From contig DASSQD010000069.1 of the NCBI GenBank assembly GCA_035702665.1, positions 1 through 64,000 on the forward strand: a stretch of DNA of 64,000 nt, read 5' to 3'. Below, one piece after another: positions 17,431-26,174 of the stretch; the first letter of the stretch is position 1, and each line of letters begins with the position of its first letter. The DNA is from VBDM01 sp035702665. GTDB lineage: Bacteria; Pseudomonadota; Gammaproteobacteria; Burkholderiales; SG8-39. The notes beneath the pieces were generated by a model. It was not told the DNA's origin and did no database searches. It was given only the letters and a program-made list of their open reading frames with translations. Both the position numbers and the translations under genes were made by a program.

Positions 17431-18287
17431 AGCTTTGCGGCTTTCAGGCCGGCCTCGACAACCCACTGTTTCTGATCGCCGGCCCCTGTGTCGTCGAATC
17501 GAAGCAGATGGCTCTGGACACGGCCGCGTCCCTCAAGGAAATCGCCGTCGAGCTCGGCATCCCGTTCATCTACAAATCCTCGTACGACAAGGCCAACCGC
17601 AGCTCGGGAAAATCGTTCCGCGGGCTCGGGATGGCGAAGGGGCTGGAGATCCTCGACGAAGTGAAGAAGAAGATCGGGGTTCCCGTGCTGACCGACGTTC
17701 ACGAAAAAGAAGACGTGCCCGAGGTCGCCGCTGTGGTCGATGTCCTGCAAACGCCGGCTTTCCTGTGCCGCCAGACCGATTTCATCCAGGCGGTCGCGGC
17801 CGCCGGCAAACCGGTGAACATCAAGAAAGGCCAGTTCCTCTCGCCGGGTGAGATGAGGAACGTGGTTGAGAAGGCGCGCGAGGCGAGCGGCAAGGACAAC
17901 ATCCTGGTGTGCGAACGCGGCGCCTCGTTCGGCTACAACAACCTTGTCTCCGACATGCGGTCTCTCGCGATCATGCGCGAGACAGGCTGCCCGGTTGTCT
18001 TCGACGCGACGCATTCGGTTCAGCTCCCGGGTGGGCAGGGCACGGCGTCGGGCGGTCAGAGGGAGTTCGTCCCGGTGCTCGCGCGCGCGGCGGTGGCGAC
18101 GGGCATCGCCGGCGTTTTCATGGAGACCCATCCGGATCCCGAGCACGCCCCTTCGGACGGCCCCAACGCCTGGCCGCTCGACCGCATGATGGACTTGCTC
18201 AGAACCCTTAAGGACCTCGACGCGCTGGTGAAGAAGCACGGCCTGGCGGAGCAGAGGCTCGGCAAGCACAAGAAGGGAAATAAATGA
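17427..18287 (+). CDS. kdsA: 3-deoxy-8-phosphooctulonate (KDO8P) synthase
   Basis: 286 residues. Key segments are FLIAGPCVVES near the N terminus, the phosphoenolpyruvate site KSSYDKANRSS, FLCRQTDF and the C-terminal METHPDPEHAPSDGPN loop. It condenses arabinose 5-phosphate with phosphoenolpyruvate for the inner core of lipopolysaccharide, which shows a Gram-negative host. The start codon overlaps the pyrG stop by four bases; longer in-frame starts would run into pyrG. Confidence 0.98.
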   Translation: MKLCGFQAGLDNPLFLIAGPCVVESKQMALDTAASLKEIAVELGIPFIYKSSYDKANRSSGKSFRGLGMAKGLEILDEVKKKIGVPVLTDVHEKEDVPEVAAVVDVLQTPAFLCRQTDFIQAVAAAGKPVNIKKGQFLSPGEMRNVVEKAREASGKDNILVCERGASFGYNNLVSDMRSLAIMRETGCPVVFDATHSVQLPGGQGTASGGQREFVPVLARAAVATGIAGVFMETHPDPEHAPSDGPNAWPLDRMMDLLRTLKDLDALVKKHGLAEQRLGKHKKGNK

Positions 18288-19567
18288 GTTCGATCGTCGA
18301 CGTCGTCGCGAGAGAAATCCTCGATTCGCGGGGCAATCCTACCGTGGAGGCCGACGTGCTGATCGAGTCGGGTGTCATGGGTCGCGCGGCGGTGCCCTCG
18401 GGAGCTTCCACCGGGGCTCGCGAAGCGCTCGAGCTGCGGGACAAGGACAAGAGCCGCTACGGCGGCAAAGGGGTGTTGAAGGCGGTCGAAAACGTCAACA
18501 CCGAGGTCTCCGAGGCGATCATGGGGCTGGACGCCCAGGAGCAGAGCTTCATCGACAAGACCCTCATCGAGCTGGATGGCACGGAGAACAAATCCCGGCT
18601 GGGTGCGAACGCCATCCTCGCGGTATCTATGGCGGTGGCCAAGGCGGCCGCCGAGGAGTCCGGACTGCCCTTGTACCGTTATTTCGGCGGGTCGGGCGGA
18701 ATGCAGATGCCGGTCCCGATGATGAACGTGATCAACGGCGGGGCCCACGCGGACAACAATCTGGACATTCAGGAATTCATGATCGTGCCGCTCGGTGCTG
18801 CGAGCTTCCGCGAGGCCCTGCGCTGCGGAGCCGAGGTGTTTCACGCGCTCAAGGGGTTGCTCGAGAGCCGGCGTCTGTCGACTGCGGTCGGCGACGAGGG
18901 CGGGTTTGCGCCCAACCTGCCCTCCAACGAGTCTGCGGTACAACTCGCGCTGGAAGCGATCGAGAAGGCCGGCTACCACCCCGGCACCCATGTGGCGCTC
19001 GCCCTTGATTGCGCGAGCTCGGAGTTCTATCAGGACGGCAAGTACGTGATCGATTCGAAAAAACGGAAGCTCGAATCCTCGGAGTTCGGAGACCTTCTCG
19101 CATCGTGGGCCGGCAAATACCCGATCATCAGCATCGAAGACGGCATGGCCGAGTCGGACTGGGACGGCTGGCGAACGCTGACGGACAGGCTGGGCAAGAA
19201 GGTGCAGCTGGTCGGCGACGATGTGTTCGTCACCAACACCAAGATCCTGCACGAGGGAATACAGCTCGGCATCGCCAACTCCATCCTGGTGAAGGTCAAT
19301 CAGATCGGAACGCTTACCGAGACGTTTGCGGCGATCGAAATGGCCAAGCGCTCGGGCTACACCGCGGTGATCTCCCACCGCTCCGGGGAGACCGAGGACA
19401 CGACTATCGCCGACATTGCGGTCGGGATGAACGCGCTGCAGATCAAGACTGGCTCGCTATCCCGCTCGGACCGCGTCGCAAAGTACAACCAGCTCCTTCG
19501 CATCGAGGAGGATCTGGGCGAGACGGTAGGCTACCCGGGACGGAGCGCGTTCTATCAACTCCGATGA
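18284..19567 (+). CDS. eno: Enolase
   Basis: 427 residues. The N terminus IVDVVAREILDSRGNPTVE and the C-terminal signature LVKVNQIGTLTET plus SHRSGETEDT are those of enolase; the catalytic lysines and magnesium-binding acids fall in conserved context (ISIEDGMAESDWDGW). It converts 2-phosphoglycerate to phosphoenolpyruvate, the co-substrate of KdsA next door, and in many bacteria is also a degradosome subunit with RNase E (gene at 41215). ATGA overlaps join it to kdsA and ftsB. Confidence 0.98.
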   Translation: MSSIVDVVAREILDSRGNPTVEADVLIESGVMGRAAVPSGASTGAREALELRDKDKSRYGGKGVLKAVENVNTEVSEAIMGLDAQEQSFIDKTLIELDGTENKSRLGANAILAVSMAVAKAAAEESGLPLYRYFGGSGGMQMPVPMMNVINGGAHADNNLDIQEFMIVPLGAASFREALRCGAEVFHALKGLLESRRLSTAVGDEGGFAPNLPSNESAVQLALEAIEKAGYHPGTHVALALDCASSEFYQDGKYVIDSKKRKLESSEFGDLLASWAGKYPIISIEDGMAESDWDGWRTLTDRLGKKVQLVGDDVFVTNTKILHEGIQLGIANSILVKVNQIGTLTETFAAIEMAKRSGYTAVISHRSGETEDTTIADIAVGMNALQIKTGSLSRSDRVAKYNQLLRIEEDLGETVGYPGRSAFYQLR

Positions 19568-19878
19568 GAATTCTCACCTACACTCTCGCTGCATTTATCC
19601 TCCTTCTGCAATACCCATTGTGGTTCGGCAAGGGTGGATGGCTGCGCGTGTGGGGCCTGGAGCGCCAGGTGCAGGAACAGAAGCAGGCCAACGCCGCGCT
19701 GGCTCAGCGGAACGGTGCCCTCGACGCGGAGGTGCGCGATCTGAAGCAGGGCTACGAGGCGATCGAGGAGCGCGCGCGCTATGAGCTCGGACTGATCAAG
19801 CAGGATGAGGTCTTTTTCCAGGTCGTGCCGCCGACGCCCAACGGCGGGATCTCGCGCCCGGACGGGTCGAGACGGTAG
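19564..19878 (+). CDS. ftsB: Cell division protein FtsB
   Basis: 104 residues: a short cytoplasmic start, one membrane segment (about residues 4-22), then a periplasmic coiled coil (QVQEQKQANAALAQRNGAL) and the conserved block EERARYELGLIKQDEVFFQV. This is the layout of FtsB, which joins FtsL and FtsQ in the divisome. The proline- and arginine-rich tail of about 15 residues is variable among homologues. The start overlaps the enolase stop by four bases. Its last codons also carry a promoter-like pair for the next gene. Confidence 0.93.
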   Translation: MRILTYTLAAFILLLQYPLWFGKGGWLRVWGLERQVQEQKQANAALAQRNGALDAEVRDLKQGYEAIEERARYELGLIKQDEVFFQVVPPTPNGGISRPDGSRR

Positions 19879-19895
19879 AGCGGTCAGTCTATAAT
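19867..19895 (+). promoter_or_regulatory. Sigma-70 promoter for the dioxygenase gene, inside the end of ftsB
   Basis: TCGAGA (19867-19872, four of six matches to TTGACA) is followed after 17 bases by a perfect TATAAT (19890-19895), 11 bases upstream of the next ATG. The leader would be only a few bases long. Confidence 0.55.
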
Positions 19896-19906
19896 CCGAC
19901 CCATCC

Positions 19907-20749
19907 ATGAAACTCAGCCGGGAGCAGATCCAGCGCTTTGAGCAAGACGGATTTCTTTTCTTTCCGAGCCTCTTCCGACCCGAGGAAGTGAAGGTGCTCA
20001 CCGACGAGGTTCCGCGGCTCTACGCCCAGCGTCGGCCGGAGAACGTCCGCGAAAAGGGCGGCGACGCCGTACGGACGAATTTCGCGGCGCACTTGTACAG
20101 CCTCCCTTTCGCCAAGCTCGCGCGTCACCCGCGCATGGTCGAGCCGATCGTCCAGATCTTCGGCGAGGACGTGTACATGCACCAGTTCAAGATCAACGGC
20201 AAGATGGCGTTCGACGGTGACGTATGGCAGTGGCACCAGGACTACGGCACCTGGAAGAACGACGACTGGATGCCCGAAGCCCGCGCCATGAACATCGCGA
20301 TATTCCTCGACGAGGTCACCGAATTCAACGGACCTCTGATGTTCATCCCGGGAAGCCACGCGCGCGGCGTGCTAGACGCCCGGCACGATACTTCCACGAC
20401 CAGCTATCCCCTGTGGACGATCGACCACCGCACGATCGCGAAGCTCGTGGAGCGCGGCAGCATAGTCGCGCCGAAGGGGCCGGCCGGCTCGATGATCTTG
20501 TTCCACTCATGCCTGGTCCACGCTTCGACATCGAATCTTTCTCCCTGGAACCGTGTGAGCGTGTACTTGAGCCTGTGCGCGGTGTCGAACCATATCCGGC
20601 GCTTCAAACGTCCCGAGTACATCGCGCATCGGGACTTCGCCCCCATTCAGTGTCTGCCGGACGATTGCCTGCTGAAGGATTATCCGGTTCCGCTCCCCTG
20701 GAAAGACGGTACGCCCGCCGAAGCGCTTCAGCCTTCCGTCGCGGCGTAG
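19907..20749 (+). CDS. EctD/PhyH-like iron(II)/2-oxoglutarate dioxygenase
   Basis: 280 residues of the phytanoyl-CoA dioxygenase family. The iron triad is visible: H110 and D112 in QWHQDYGTW and a distal H205 in CLVHAST, with R216 in the 2-oxoglutarate-binding position. The block around the HxD (WHQDYGTWKNDDWMPEARAM) and the following NGPLMFIPGSH resemble ectoine hydroxylase, but no ectoine genes are near. It likely hydroxylates a small molecule. It is followed after three bases by an oxidoreductase, so the two probably act in one pathway. Substrate unknown. Confidence 0.85.
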   Translation: MKLSREQIQRFEQDGFLFFPSLFRPEEVKVLTDEVPRLYAQRRPENVREKGGDAVRTNFAAHLYSLPFAKLARHPRMVEPIVQIFGEDVYMHQFKINGKMAFDGDVWQWHQDYGTWKNDDWMPEARAMNIAIFLDEVTEFNGPLMFIPGSHARGVLDARHDTSTTSYPLWTIDHRTIAKLVERGSIVAPKGPAGSMILFHSCLVHASTSNLSPWNRVSVYLSLCAVSNHIRRFKRPEYIAHRDFAPIQCLPDDCLLKDYPVPLPWKDGTPAEALQPSVAA

Positions 20750-20752
20750 TCC

Positions 20753-22126
20753 GTGAACCTGCACGCTAAACTGCAGGAGCGCGAAGCGCAGGGGAGACCA
20801 CTGCGCGTCGGGGTCATCGGGGCGGGCAAATTCGCGGCGATGTATCTCGCGCAGACGCCCCGCACCCCGGGCGTGCACGTTGCCGGCATCGCCGACCTCT
20901 CGCCCGCGGGGGTGCGTACCAACCTCGCCCGCGTGGGATGGAGGCCGGAGAGCTGGGCTGCCGCGTCTCTGGACGCTGCGCTGAAGGAGCGGCGCACGCA
21001 TGTGTCGGACGACTGGGAAGCGCTGGTCTCCCATCCTCACATCGACATCGTGATCGAGGCGACCGGGAATCCGGTGGCGGCCGTCAGGCATGCGCTTGCG
21101 GCTTTTCGTAACCGCAAGCACGTCATCATGGTCACCGTGGAGGCCGACGCAGTCTGCGGTCCGCTGCTTGCCCGAAGAGCGCGCGACGCCGGAGTGGTGT
21201 ACAGCCTCGCGTATGGTGATCAGCCGGCGATCATCTGCGATCTGGTCGATTGGGCGCGCGCCGCCGGTTTTCCCGTCGTCGCCGCAGGGCGTGGCCACAA
21301 GTGGCTTCCTCATTTCGCGCAATCGACGCCCGAGACAGTGTGGCAGCACTACGGGTTGACGCCGGAGCAGGCGCGTATCGGCGGCCTGAATCCGAAAATG
21401 TTCAACTCGTTCCTGGACGGCTCGAAACCCGCGATCGAATGCACCGCGGTATGCAATGCGACCGGGCTGACGCCGGCCCCGGAAGGCCTGACGTACCCGA
21501 GCGCGTCGATCGACGGGCTTCCCGGCCTCATGCGGCCGCGATCGGAGGGAGGGTGCCTGCACCACAAGGGCCAGGTCGAGGTGGTGTCCTCGTTGGAGCG
21601 CGACGGAGGGGCGATCGCCTACGACATTCGCTTCGGCGTTTGGGTAGTATTCGAGGGAGAATCGGACTATATCCGCCGCTGCTTCACGGAATATGGTGTT
21701 CGCACCGACCCCTCCGGCCGCTATGCGTGCATGTACAAGCGTTGGCATCTTATCGGCCTGGAAGTCGGAGTTTCCGTGGCCTCCGTGGGGGTGAGGGGGG
21801 AGGCCACTGGCTGCCCGACCGGCTTTCGCGCAGACGCCGTGGCAAGCGCCAAGCGTGACCTCGTGGCAGGGGAATTGCTTGACGGTGAAGGGGGTTACAC
21901 GGTGGTCGGGAGGCTGATGCCGGCGCCTGATTCGCTCCGCCTGGGGGCCCTGCCCCTGGGCCTTGCGCACCAAGCTAGGCTGGTGAATCCCGTGAGGGCC
22001 GGCGCGCCGGTGCTATGGAGCGACGTGGCAATCGACGCATCCAGCGACGCCGTCAGGTTACGGCGCGAAATGGAGGTCGCGTTCGCGGCACCGCGGAAAA
22101 ATCCCGCGCATGACAGCGTGGTATGA
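20753..22126 (+). CDS. Homoserine dehydrogenase-like oxidoreductase with C-terminal SAF domain
   Basis: 457 residues starting at GTG, three bases after the dioxygenase stop. The N terminus is a Rossmann NAD(P)-binding domain (RVGVIGAGKFAAMYLAQ), the middle resembles homoserine dehydrogenase-like proteins (IDIVIEATGNPVAAV; GLNPKMFNSFLDGSKPAIE), and the C terminus holds a SAF-type domain (about residues 365-440). This layout is that of COG4091, predicted homoserine dehydrogenases of unknown role. Coupling with the dioxygenase suggests sequential oxidation of a hydroxylated compound; that is inference. Confidence 0.8.
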   Translation: MNLHAKLQEREAQGRPLRVGVIGAGKFAAMYLAQTPRTPGVHVAGIADLSPAGVRTNLARVGWRPESWAAASLDAALKERRTHVSDDWEALVSHPHIDIVIEATGNPVAAVRHALAAFRNRKHVIMVTVEADAVCGPLLARRARDAGVVYSLAYGDQPAIICDLVDWARAAGFPVVAAGRGHKWLPHFAQSTPETVWQHYGLTPEQARIGGLNPKMFNSFLDGSKPAIECTAVCNATGLTPAPEGLTYPSASIDGLPGLMRPRSEGGCLHHKGQVEVVSSLERDGGAIAYDIRFGVWVVFEGESDYIRRCFTEYGVRTDPSGRYACMYKRWHLIGLEVGVSVASVGVRGEATGCPTGFRADAVASAKRDLVAGELLDGEGGYTVVGRLMPAPDSLRLGALPLGLAHQARLVNPVRAGAPVLWSDVAIDASSDAVRLRREMEVAFAAPRKNPAHDSVV

Positions 22127-22242
22127 CGGAAACATAACGATTTGGAATTCCTCGCCATTTCGAAGCAAATATAGTGTAATGCGAAGTTCGGGGAGGGGAG
22201 CTGGCCGGAGGTCGCCGGCTCCAGTTCCGGGGCAGGGAAATC

Positions 22243-23352
22243 ATGAAAACCACCACATCCAGACCGCTGACGCTTGTCCACGATTCGGTCGAGGCCAAAC
22301 TTGCGCCTCTAAAGATCCTGGTCATTGACGACCAGTCGACCGGGCGCATCGTCCTCAGCGAGATCATGCGGGGCTTGGACGCGAGTCTCGAGGTCACCAC
22401 GTTCGCCGATCCGCTCGAGGCCATCGAGTTCGCGCGCAGGCATCCGGTGGACATGGTGCTCACCGACTACAAGATGCCCAGCCTGGACGGAATCGAGGTG
22501 ATCCGCCGGCTGCGCCGCATTTTCGGCTATGAAGACGTTCCCATCGTCTGTATCACGGTCGTCAACGATCGCGAGGTCAGGTATCGTGCCCTGGAAGCCG
22601 GAGCGACCGATTTCCTCATTCGGCCCATCGATCGGCTGGAATGCGGCGCGCGCTGCCGCAATCTCCTGAGCCTGCGCCGCCACGAGATCCTGAAGAAGAA
22701 CCGCACCCGTATTCTCGAGCAGAAGATCGACGAGGCGACCCGCGAGTTGCGCCGGCGCGAAGTCGAGACCTTGTTCCGGCTCGCCAAGGCGGCCGAGCAG
22801 CGCGACAAGGTGACCGGGATGCACTTGGTGCGCATGGCCAAGTATTCGGCTCTCATCGCCAAGGGCGTAGGTCTGTCGGCGGCCGAGCAGGACGCGATCG
22901 AGCTCGCAGCGCCGATGCACGACATCGGCAAAATCGGGATTCCCGACCGCATCCTCCAGAATCCGGGTAGGCTCGACGGTCACGATCTGCGGGTCATGCA
23001 ATCGCACGCGCGCATCGGCTATGACATGCTCAAGGACAGCTCGTCGGGCTATCTGCAAATGGCCGCCGTGATCGCGCTCGGTCATCACGAGAAGTACGAC
23101 GGCAGCGGCTATCCGACCGGTCTCAGAGGCGAGCATATCCCGCTGGAGGCGCGAATCGTCGCGATCGCGGATGTCTATGATGCCCTGACCTCGGTGCGCC
23201 CCTACAAGCCGGCGTGGCCGGTCGAGGAGGCGCTCGCGTACATGGACGAGCACGCCGGTCGCCACTTCGATCCGAAGCTCGTCGAGATTCTCGCGCGCGA
23301 ACGCGAGGAGGTTCTTTCCATCGGCGAGCGATTCGCCGACCAGGTCGAATAG
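22243..23352 (+). CDS. rpfG: RpfG-type response regulator: receiver plus HD-GYP phosphodiesterase
   Basis: 369 residues. A receiver domain (about 23-145) has the acid pair D29-D30 and phosphoacceptor D75 in VLTDYKMP; the usual conserved lysine before proline is R127 (FLIRPID). After a helical linker comes an HD-GYP domain with H226-D227 in PMHDIGKIGIPD, and HHEKYDGSGYP with the GYP at 289-291. HD-GYP proteins of this type hydrolyse cyclic di-GMP. It lies 14 bases before a gene for an RpfC-like kinase, the cognate partner in DSF signalling. A leader of 116 bases precedes it with an AT-rich patch but no convincing promoter hexamers. Confidence 0.92.
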   Translation: MKTTTSRPLTLVHDSVEAKLAPLKILVIDDQSTGRIVLSEIMRGLDASLEVTTFADPLEAIEFARRHPVDMVLTDYKMPSLDGIEVIRRLRRIFGYEDVPIVCITVVNDREVRYRALEAGATDFLIRPIDRLECGARCRNLLSLRRHEILKKNRTRILEQKIDEATRELRRREVETLFRLAKAAEQRDKVTGMHLVRMAKYSALIAKGVGLSAAEQDAIELAAPMHDIGKIGIPDRILQNPGRLDGHDLRVMQSHARIGYDMLKDSSSGYLQMAAVIALGHHEKYDGSGYPTGLRGEHIPLEARIVAIADVYDALTSVRPYKPAWPVEEALAYMDEHAGRHFDPKLVEILAREREEVLSIGERFADQVE

Positions 23353-23366
23353 CCGGGAACCGGCCC

Positions 23367-25874
23367 ATGGCGGAATCGCTCTTCGCGCGTCTGCGGAGCC
23401 GCTTCATCAGCCAGAGTGACACCGAACTCGAGCAGGCGAAGCTGCGCCTGGGCGTCGGGCTGGTGCTCTTCCTCTACCTGCTGCCGCACGTTCTGGACGA
23501 GCGTGGGCCGAACTTGCTGCTTTTCACGGCGATGGCCTGCTACCTCGCGCTGTGCGTGACGGTCTTCGCCTGGATCTACGCCTCGCCCGCGGCTTCTGCA
23601 GCGCGTCGCGTCTTCGCAGCGTTCGTGGACATCGGCTCGACGTCGGCGTTCATGTATTACCTGGGCGAATCCGGGGCGGTCCTGTACACCTTCTACCTGT
23701 TGATCATGTTCGGCCACGGCTTCCGCTACGGAAAGCCCTATCTGTACAACGCCCTGGGACTGAGTCTCCTCGGCTTCGGACTGGTCCTCTATTACAGTGC
23801 GTATTGGATCGAGAATCGCACGCTGGGGCTCGGTCTTCTCCTCGGCATGATCCTGCTGGCGCTGTGGGTGGGAAAGATGGTGACCCAGTTGTTCGATTCG
23901 CTGCGGCGGGAGGAGGCCGCGAACCAGGCGAAACGCAGATTCCTGTCGACCGTCAGCCACGAGATGCGCACGCCGCTGAACGCGATCATCGGCATGAACG
24001 ATCTGCTGCGCGACACGCCCCTGAATGCGGAGCAGACGGAGATGGTCAAGGCGATGCACGAGGCATCGCACTCCATGTTGAAGCTGATCGAGGACGTCCT
24101 AGACATCTCGAAGATCGAGGCCGGCAAGGTCAACATCGAGGAGACCGACTTCGATCTTCACAGCCTCATCAACGGCACCGCGGTGGTGCTCGGTCCGCAA
24201 GCCGAGATCCGCGGCTTGCAGTTTCGGGCGCACGTGATGCCGGAGGTCCCGCATGCCTTACGAGGCGATCCCTACCATCTGCGCCAGGTGCTCTACAACC
24301 TGATCGGCAACGGCATCAAGTTCACCCAAGCGGGCAGTGTCACGCTTACGGTCTCGAGCCTGGGTGAGAGCGAGCACGCGGTCCGCCTGAGATTCGCCAT
24401 CGAAGACACGGGCATCGGCATCGCCCCCGACGCGCAGGACCGGATCTTCGAGAGCTTTACGCAGGCGGACGAATCGACCACGCGCCGCTACGGCGGCACT
24501 GGACTCGGAACCACGATCTCGAAGCAGCTGGTCGAGATGATGGGCGGCCAGATAGGATTGCAGAGCACGTTGGGCAAGGGCAGCACGTTCTGGTTCGAGC
24601 TTCAGCTCAAGAAGCAGGTCGTGGGTCAGGTTCCGGAGGCCACCTTCCGGCTGAACGACATTCGCATCATGCTCCTTGGCTTCGCCGAAACCGAGTTGCG
24701 GGTACTGGAGCACGACCTCGCGACTTGGGGAGCGCGTACCGGGCGCGAGGCGGGACTGGAGGCGGCCGGGGCGCGGCTCGCTGAAGCGCAGTCGCTCGGG
24801 CATCCCTACCACCTCGTCCTGGTTCGCGAAGCCGAGGAAATCGATCCGGCACGGATCGTCGCCCGGCTGCAGAGCGTGCGGGGACAGAAGCATCCGCCGC
24901 TCGTGCTCTGCACGCGCGGAGTGTCCCCCGATCGCAGCAGCGAAGCCCTGGCCGGCGGCTTCGTGGCGGTGCTCGAGATGCCGTTCAAGAAGCGGCTCCT
25001 GTTCAACGTCATCCACTCCGCCACGGCCATTCAGGAGAGCCAGGAAGGCGTCATCTCGCTCAGCGACTACTACGCTGCGCGCGACGCCAACAAGCGCCGC
25101 TACCAGATACTGGTGGCGGAGGACAATGCGGTCAATCAGCGCGTCATCCTGGGGATACTCGAGCGCGCCGGGCACCGCGTCAAGGTCGTGGGGGACGGGG
25201 AGCAGGCATTGGATGTGCTGGAGAACGAACGCTTCGATGTGGTCATCATGGATCTGAACATGCCGGAGCTCGGCGGACTGGACGCCGCCCGGGCCTACCG
25301 CTTCATGGATCCGGAGGCCGTGCACGTTCCTATCATCATGCTGTCCGCGGACGTCACGGCGGAGGCGCGAAAGGAATGCGAGGAAGCCGGGATCGACGCG
25401 TTCCTGTCCAAGCCGGTGGAGGCTCGCCGGCTGCTCGACACCATCGCCAGCCTGATCGCCAAGCGCGCAAGCGATCGGGAGGCCGCGGCCGACAGCGCCG
25501 GGGAAGTCGAGGCGATGGTCGTGAACCCGGCGGCGTTGACCGAGCTCGAGCTGATCGGTTCCGGCAGCACCTTCATGCCGGAGCTGGTCAACGGATTCAT
25601 CCAGGACGGCGAGGCGCTGCTCAGGCAGATGGAAGCGGCTATCGCCGCGAAGCAGTACGACACGCTCAAGGACCTGGTGCACGCGATGAAGGGCTCGGCA
25701 GTGACCCTGGGCGCCGATCAGCTGTGCAAGACCTGCGTTGGAATCAACGCGCAGACGAGCGCCGAGTTGGAGGCGAACGGACCCAGGGTGCTGAAGCTCG
25801 TACGCGAGCATTTCCTGCAGGCGCGCACTTCGCTCCTGGAGTATCTCAAGCAAAGCCAAAGCGCGGCGCGCTAG
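23367..25874 (+). CDS. rpfC: RpfC-type hybrid sensor kinase (DSF receptor candidate)
   Basis: 835 residues. A short N-terminal segment with SDTELEQ precedes five or six membrane spans (about 28-171). Then come HisKA with H198 in STVSHEMRTPLN, an HATPase domain (DTGIGIAPD, GGTGLGTTISKQLVEMMGG), a receiver-like domain without a clear phosphoacceptor (about 432-555), a true receiver with D629 in VIMDLNMP and K682, and an Hpt domain with H772 in LVHAMKGSA. This is RpfC architecture plus an extra pseudo-receiver. In the family it senses DSF through the membrane region and phosphorylates RpfG. Genes for RpfG and RpfF flank it. Confidence 0.9.
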   Translation: MAESLFARLRSRFISQSDTELEQAKLRLGVGLVLFLYLLPHVLDERGPNLLLFTAMACYLALCVTVFAWIYASPAASAARRVFAAFVDIGSTSAFMYYLGESGAVLYTFYLLIMFGHGFRYGKPYLYNALGLSLLGFGLVLYYSAYWIENRTLGLGLLLGMILLALWVGKMVTQLFDSLRREEAANQAKRRFLSTVSHEMRTPLNAIIGMNDLLRDTPLNAEQTEMVKAMHEASHSMLKLIEDVLDISKIEAGKVNIEETDFDLHSLINGTAVVLGPQAEIRGLQFRAHVMPEVPHALRGDPYHLRQVLYNLIGNGIKFTQAGSVTLTVSSLGESEHAVRLRFAIEDTGIGIAPDAQDRIFESFTQADESTTRRYGGTGLGTTISKQLVEMMGGQIGLQSTLGKGSTFWFELQLKKQVVGQVPEATFRLNDIRIMLLGFAETELRVLEHDLATWGARTGREAGLEAAGARLAEAQSLGHPYHLVLVREAEEIDPARIVARLQSVRGQKHPPLVLCTRGVSPDRSSEALAGGFVAVLEMPFKKRLLFNVIHSATAIQESQEGVISLSDYYAARDANKRRYQILVAEDNAVNQRVILGILERAGHRVKVVGDGEQALDVLENERFDVVIMDLNMPELGGLDAARAYRFMDPEAVHVPIIMLSADVTAEARKECEEAGIDAFLSKPVEARRLLDTIASLIAKRASDREAAADSAGEVEAMVVNPAALTELELIGSGSTFMPELVNGFIQDGEALLRQMEAAIAAKQYDTLKDLVHAMKGSAVTLGADQLCKTCVGINAQTSAELEANGPRVLKLVREHFLQARTSLLEYLKQSQSAAR

Positions 25875-25896
25875 CGCGCGCAAGGCCCGTCAGTTA

Positions 25897-26160
25897 ATGA
25901 TCGATCCAGCGCTGCGCGACCAGGTAATCCGCCGCCTCCTTGCCGCGTCCGATGCCAAAGTCGCCGCTAAGGACGTCGCCGACGCGACCTCGCTCCGCGA
26001 CGACCTCGACATCAGCTCCTTGATTCTCATCACCCTGGCCTCCGAGTTGGAGGACGCCTTGCGCATCGACTTCGAGGACGAGGAGCTCAGTCGCATCCGG
26101 ACGATAGGCGATCTGTTCGAGGCGATCGAGAACAGCCAGCGGCGGTCACGGTCGGCGTAA
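25897..26160 (+). CDS. Dedicated acyl carrier protein in the DSF locus
   Basis: 87 residues, acidic and helical, with the ACP core DDLDISSLILITLASELED. The phosphopantetheine serine is probably S41, but the preceding Asp of the usual DSL motif is serine (ISSL), so it differs from the housekeeping acpP at 53166. It starts 22 bases after rpfC and ends 14 bases before a ketoacyl synthase gene. A carrier devoted to signal synthesis is likely from position, though it could serve another small lipid pathway. No clear ribosome-binding site was seen before the ATG. Confidence 0.85.
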   Translation: MIDPALRDQVIRRLLAASDAKVAAKDVADATSLRDDLDISSLILITLASELEDALRIDFEDEELSRIRTIGDLFEAIENSQRRSRSA

Positions 26161-26174
26161 CGCGGTTCGAATCG

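Noticed and set aside
19907..20749. Ectoine hydroxylase EctD
   Set aside because: The HxD block is similar, but ectABC are not near and the partner gene is a dehydrogenase of another kind, so only an EctD/PhyH-like label is supported.
22127..22242. Cyclic di-GMP riboswitch before rpfG
   Set aside because: The leader has some GC-rich pairing but none of the conserved GEMM-type sequence blocks.
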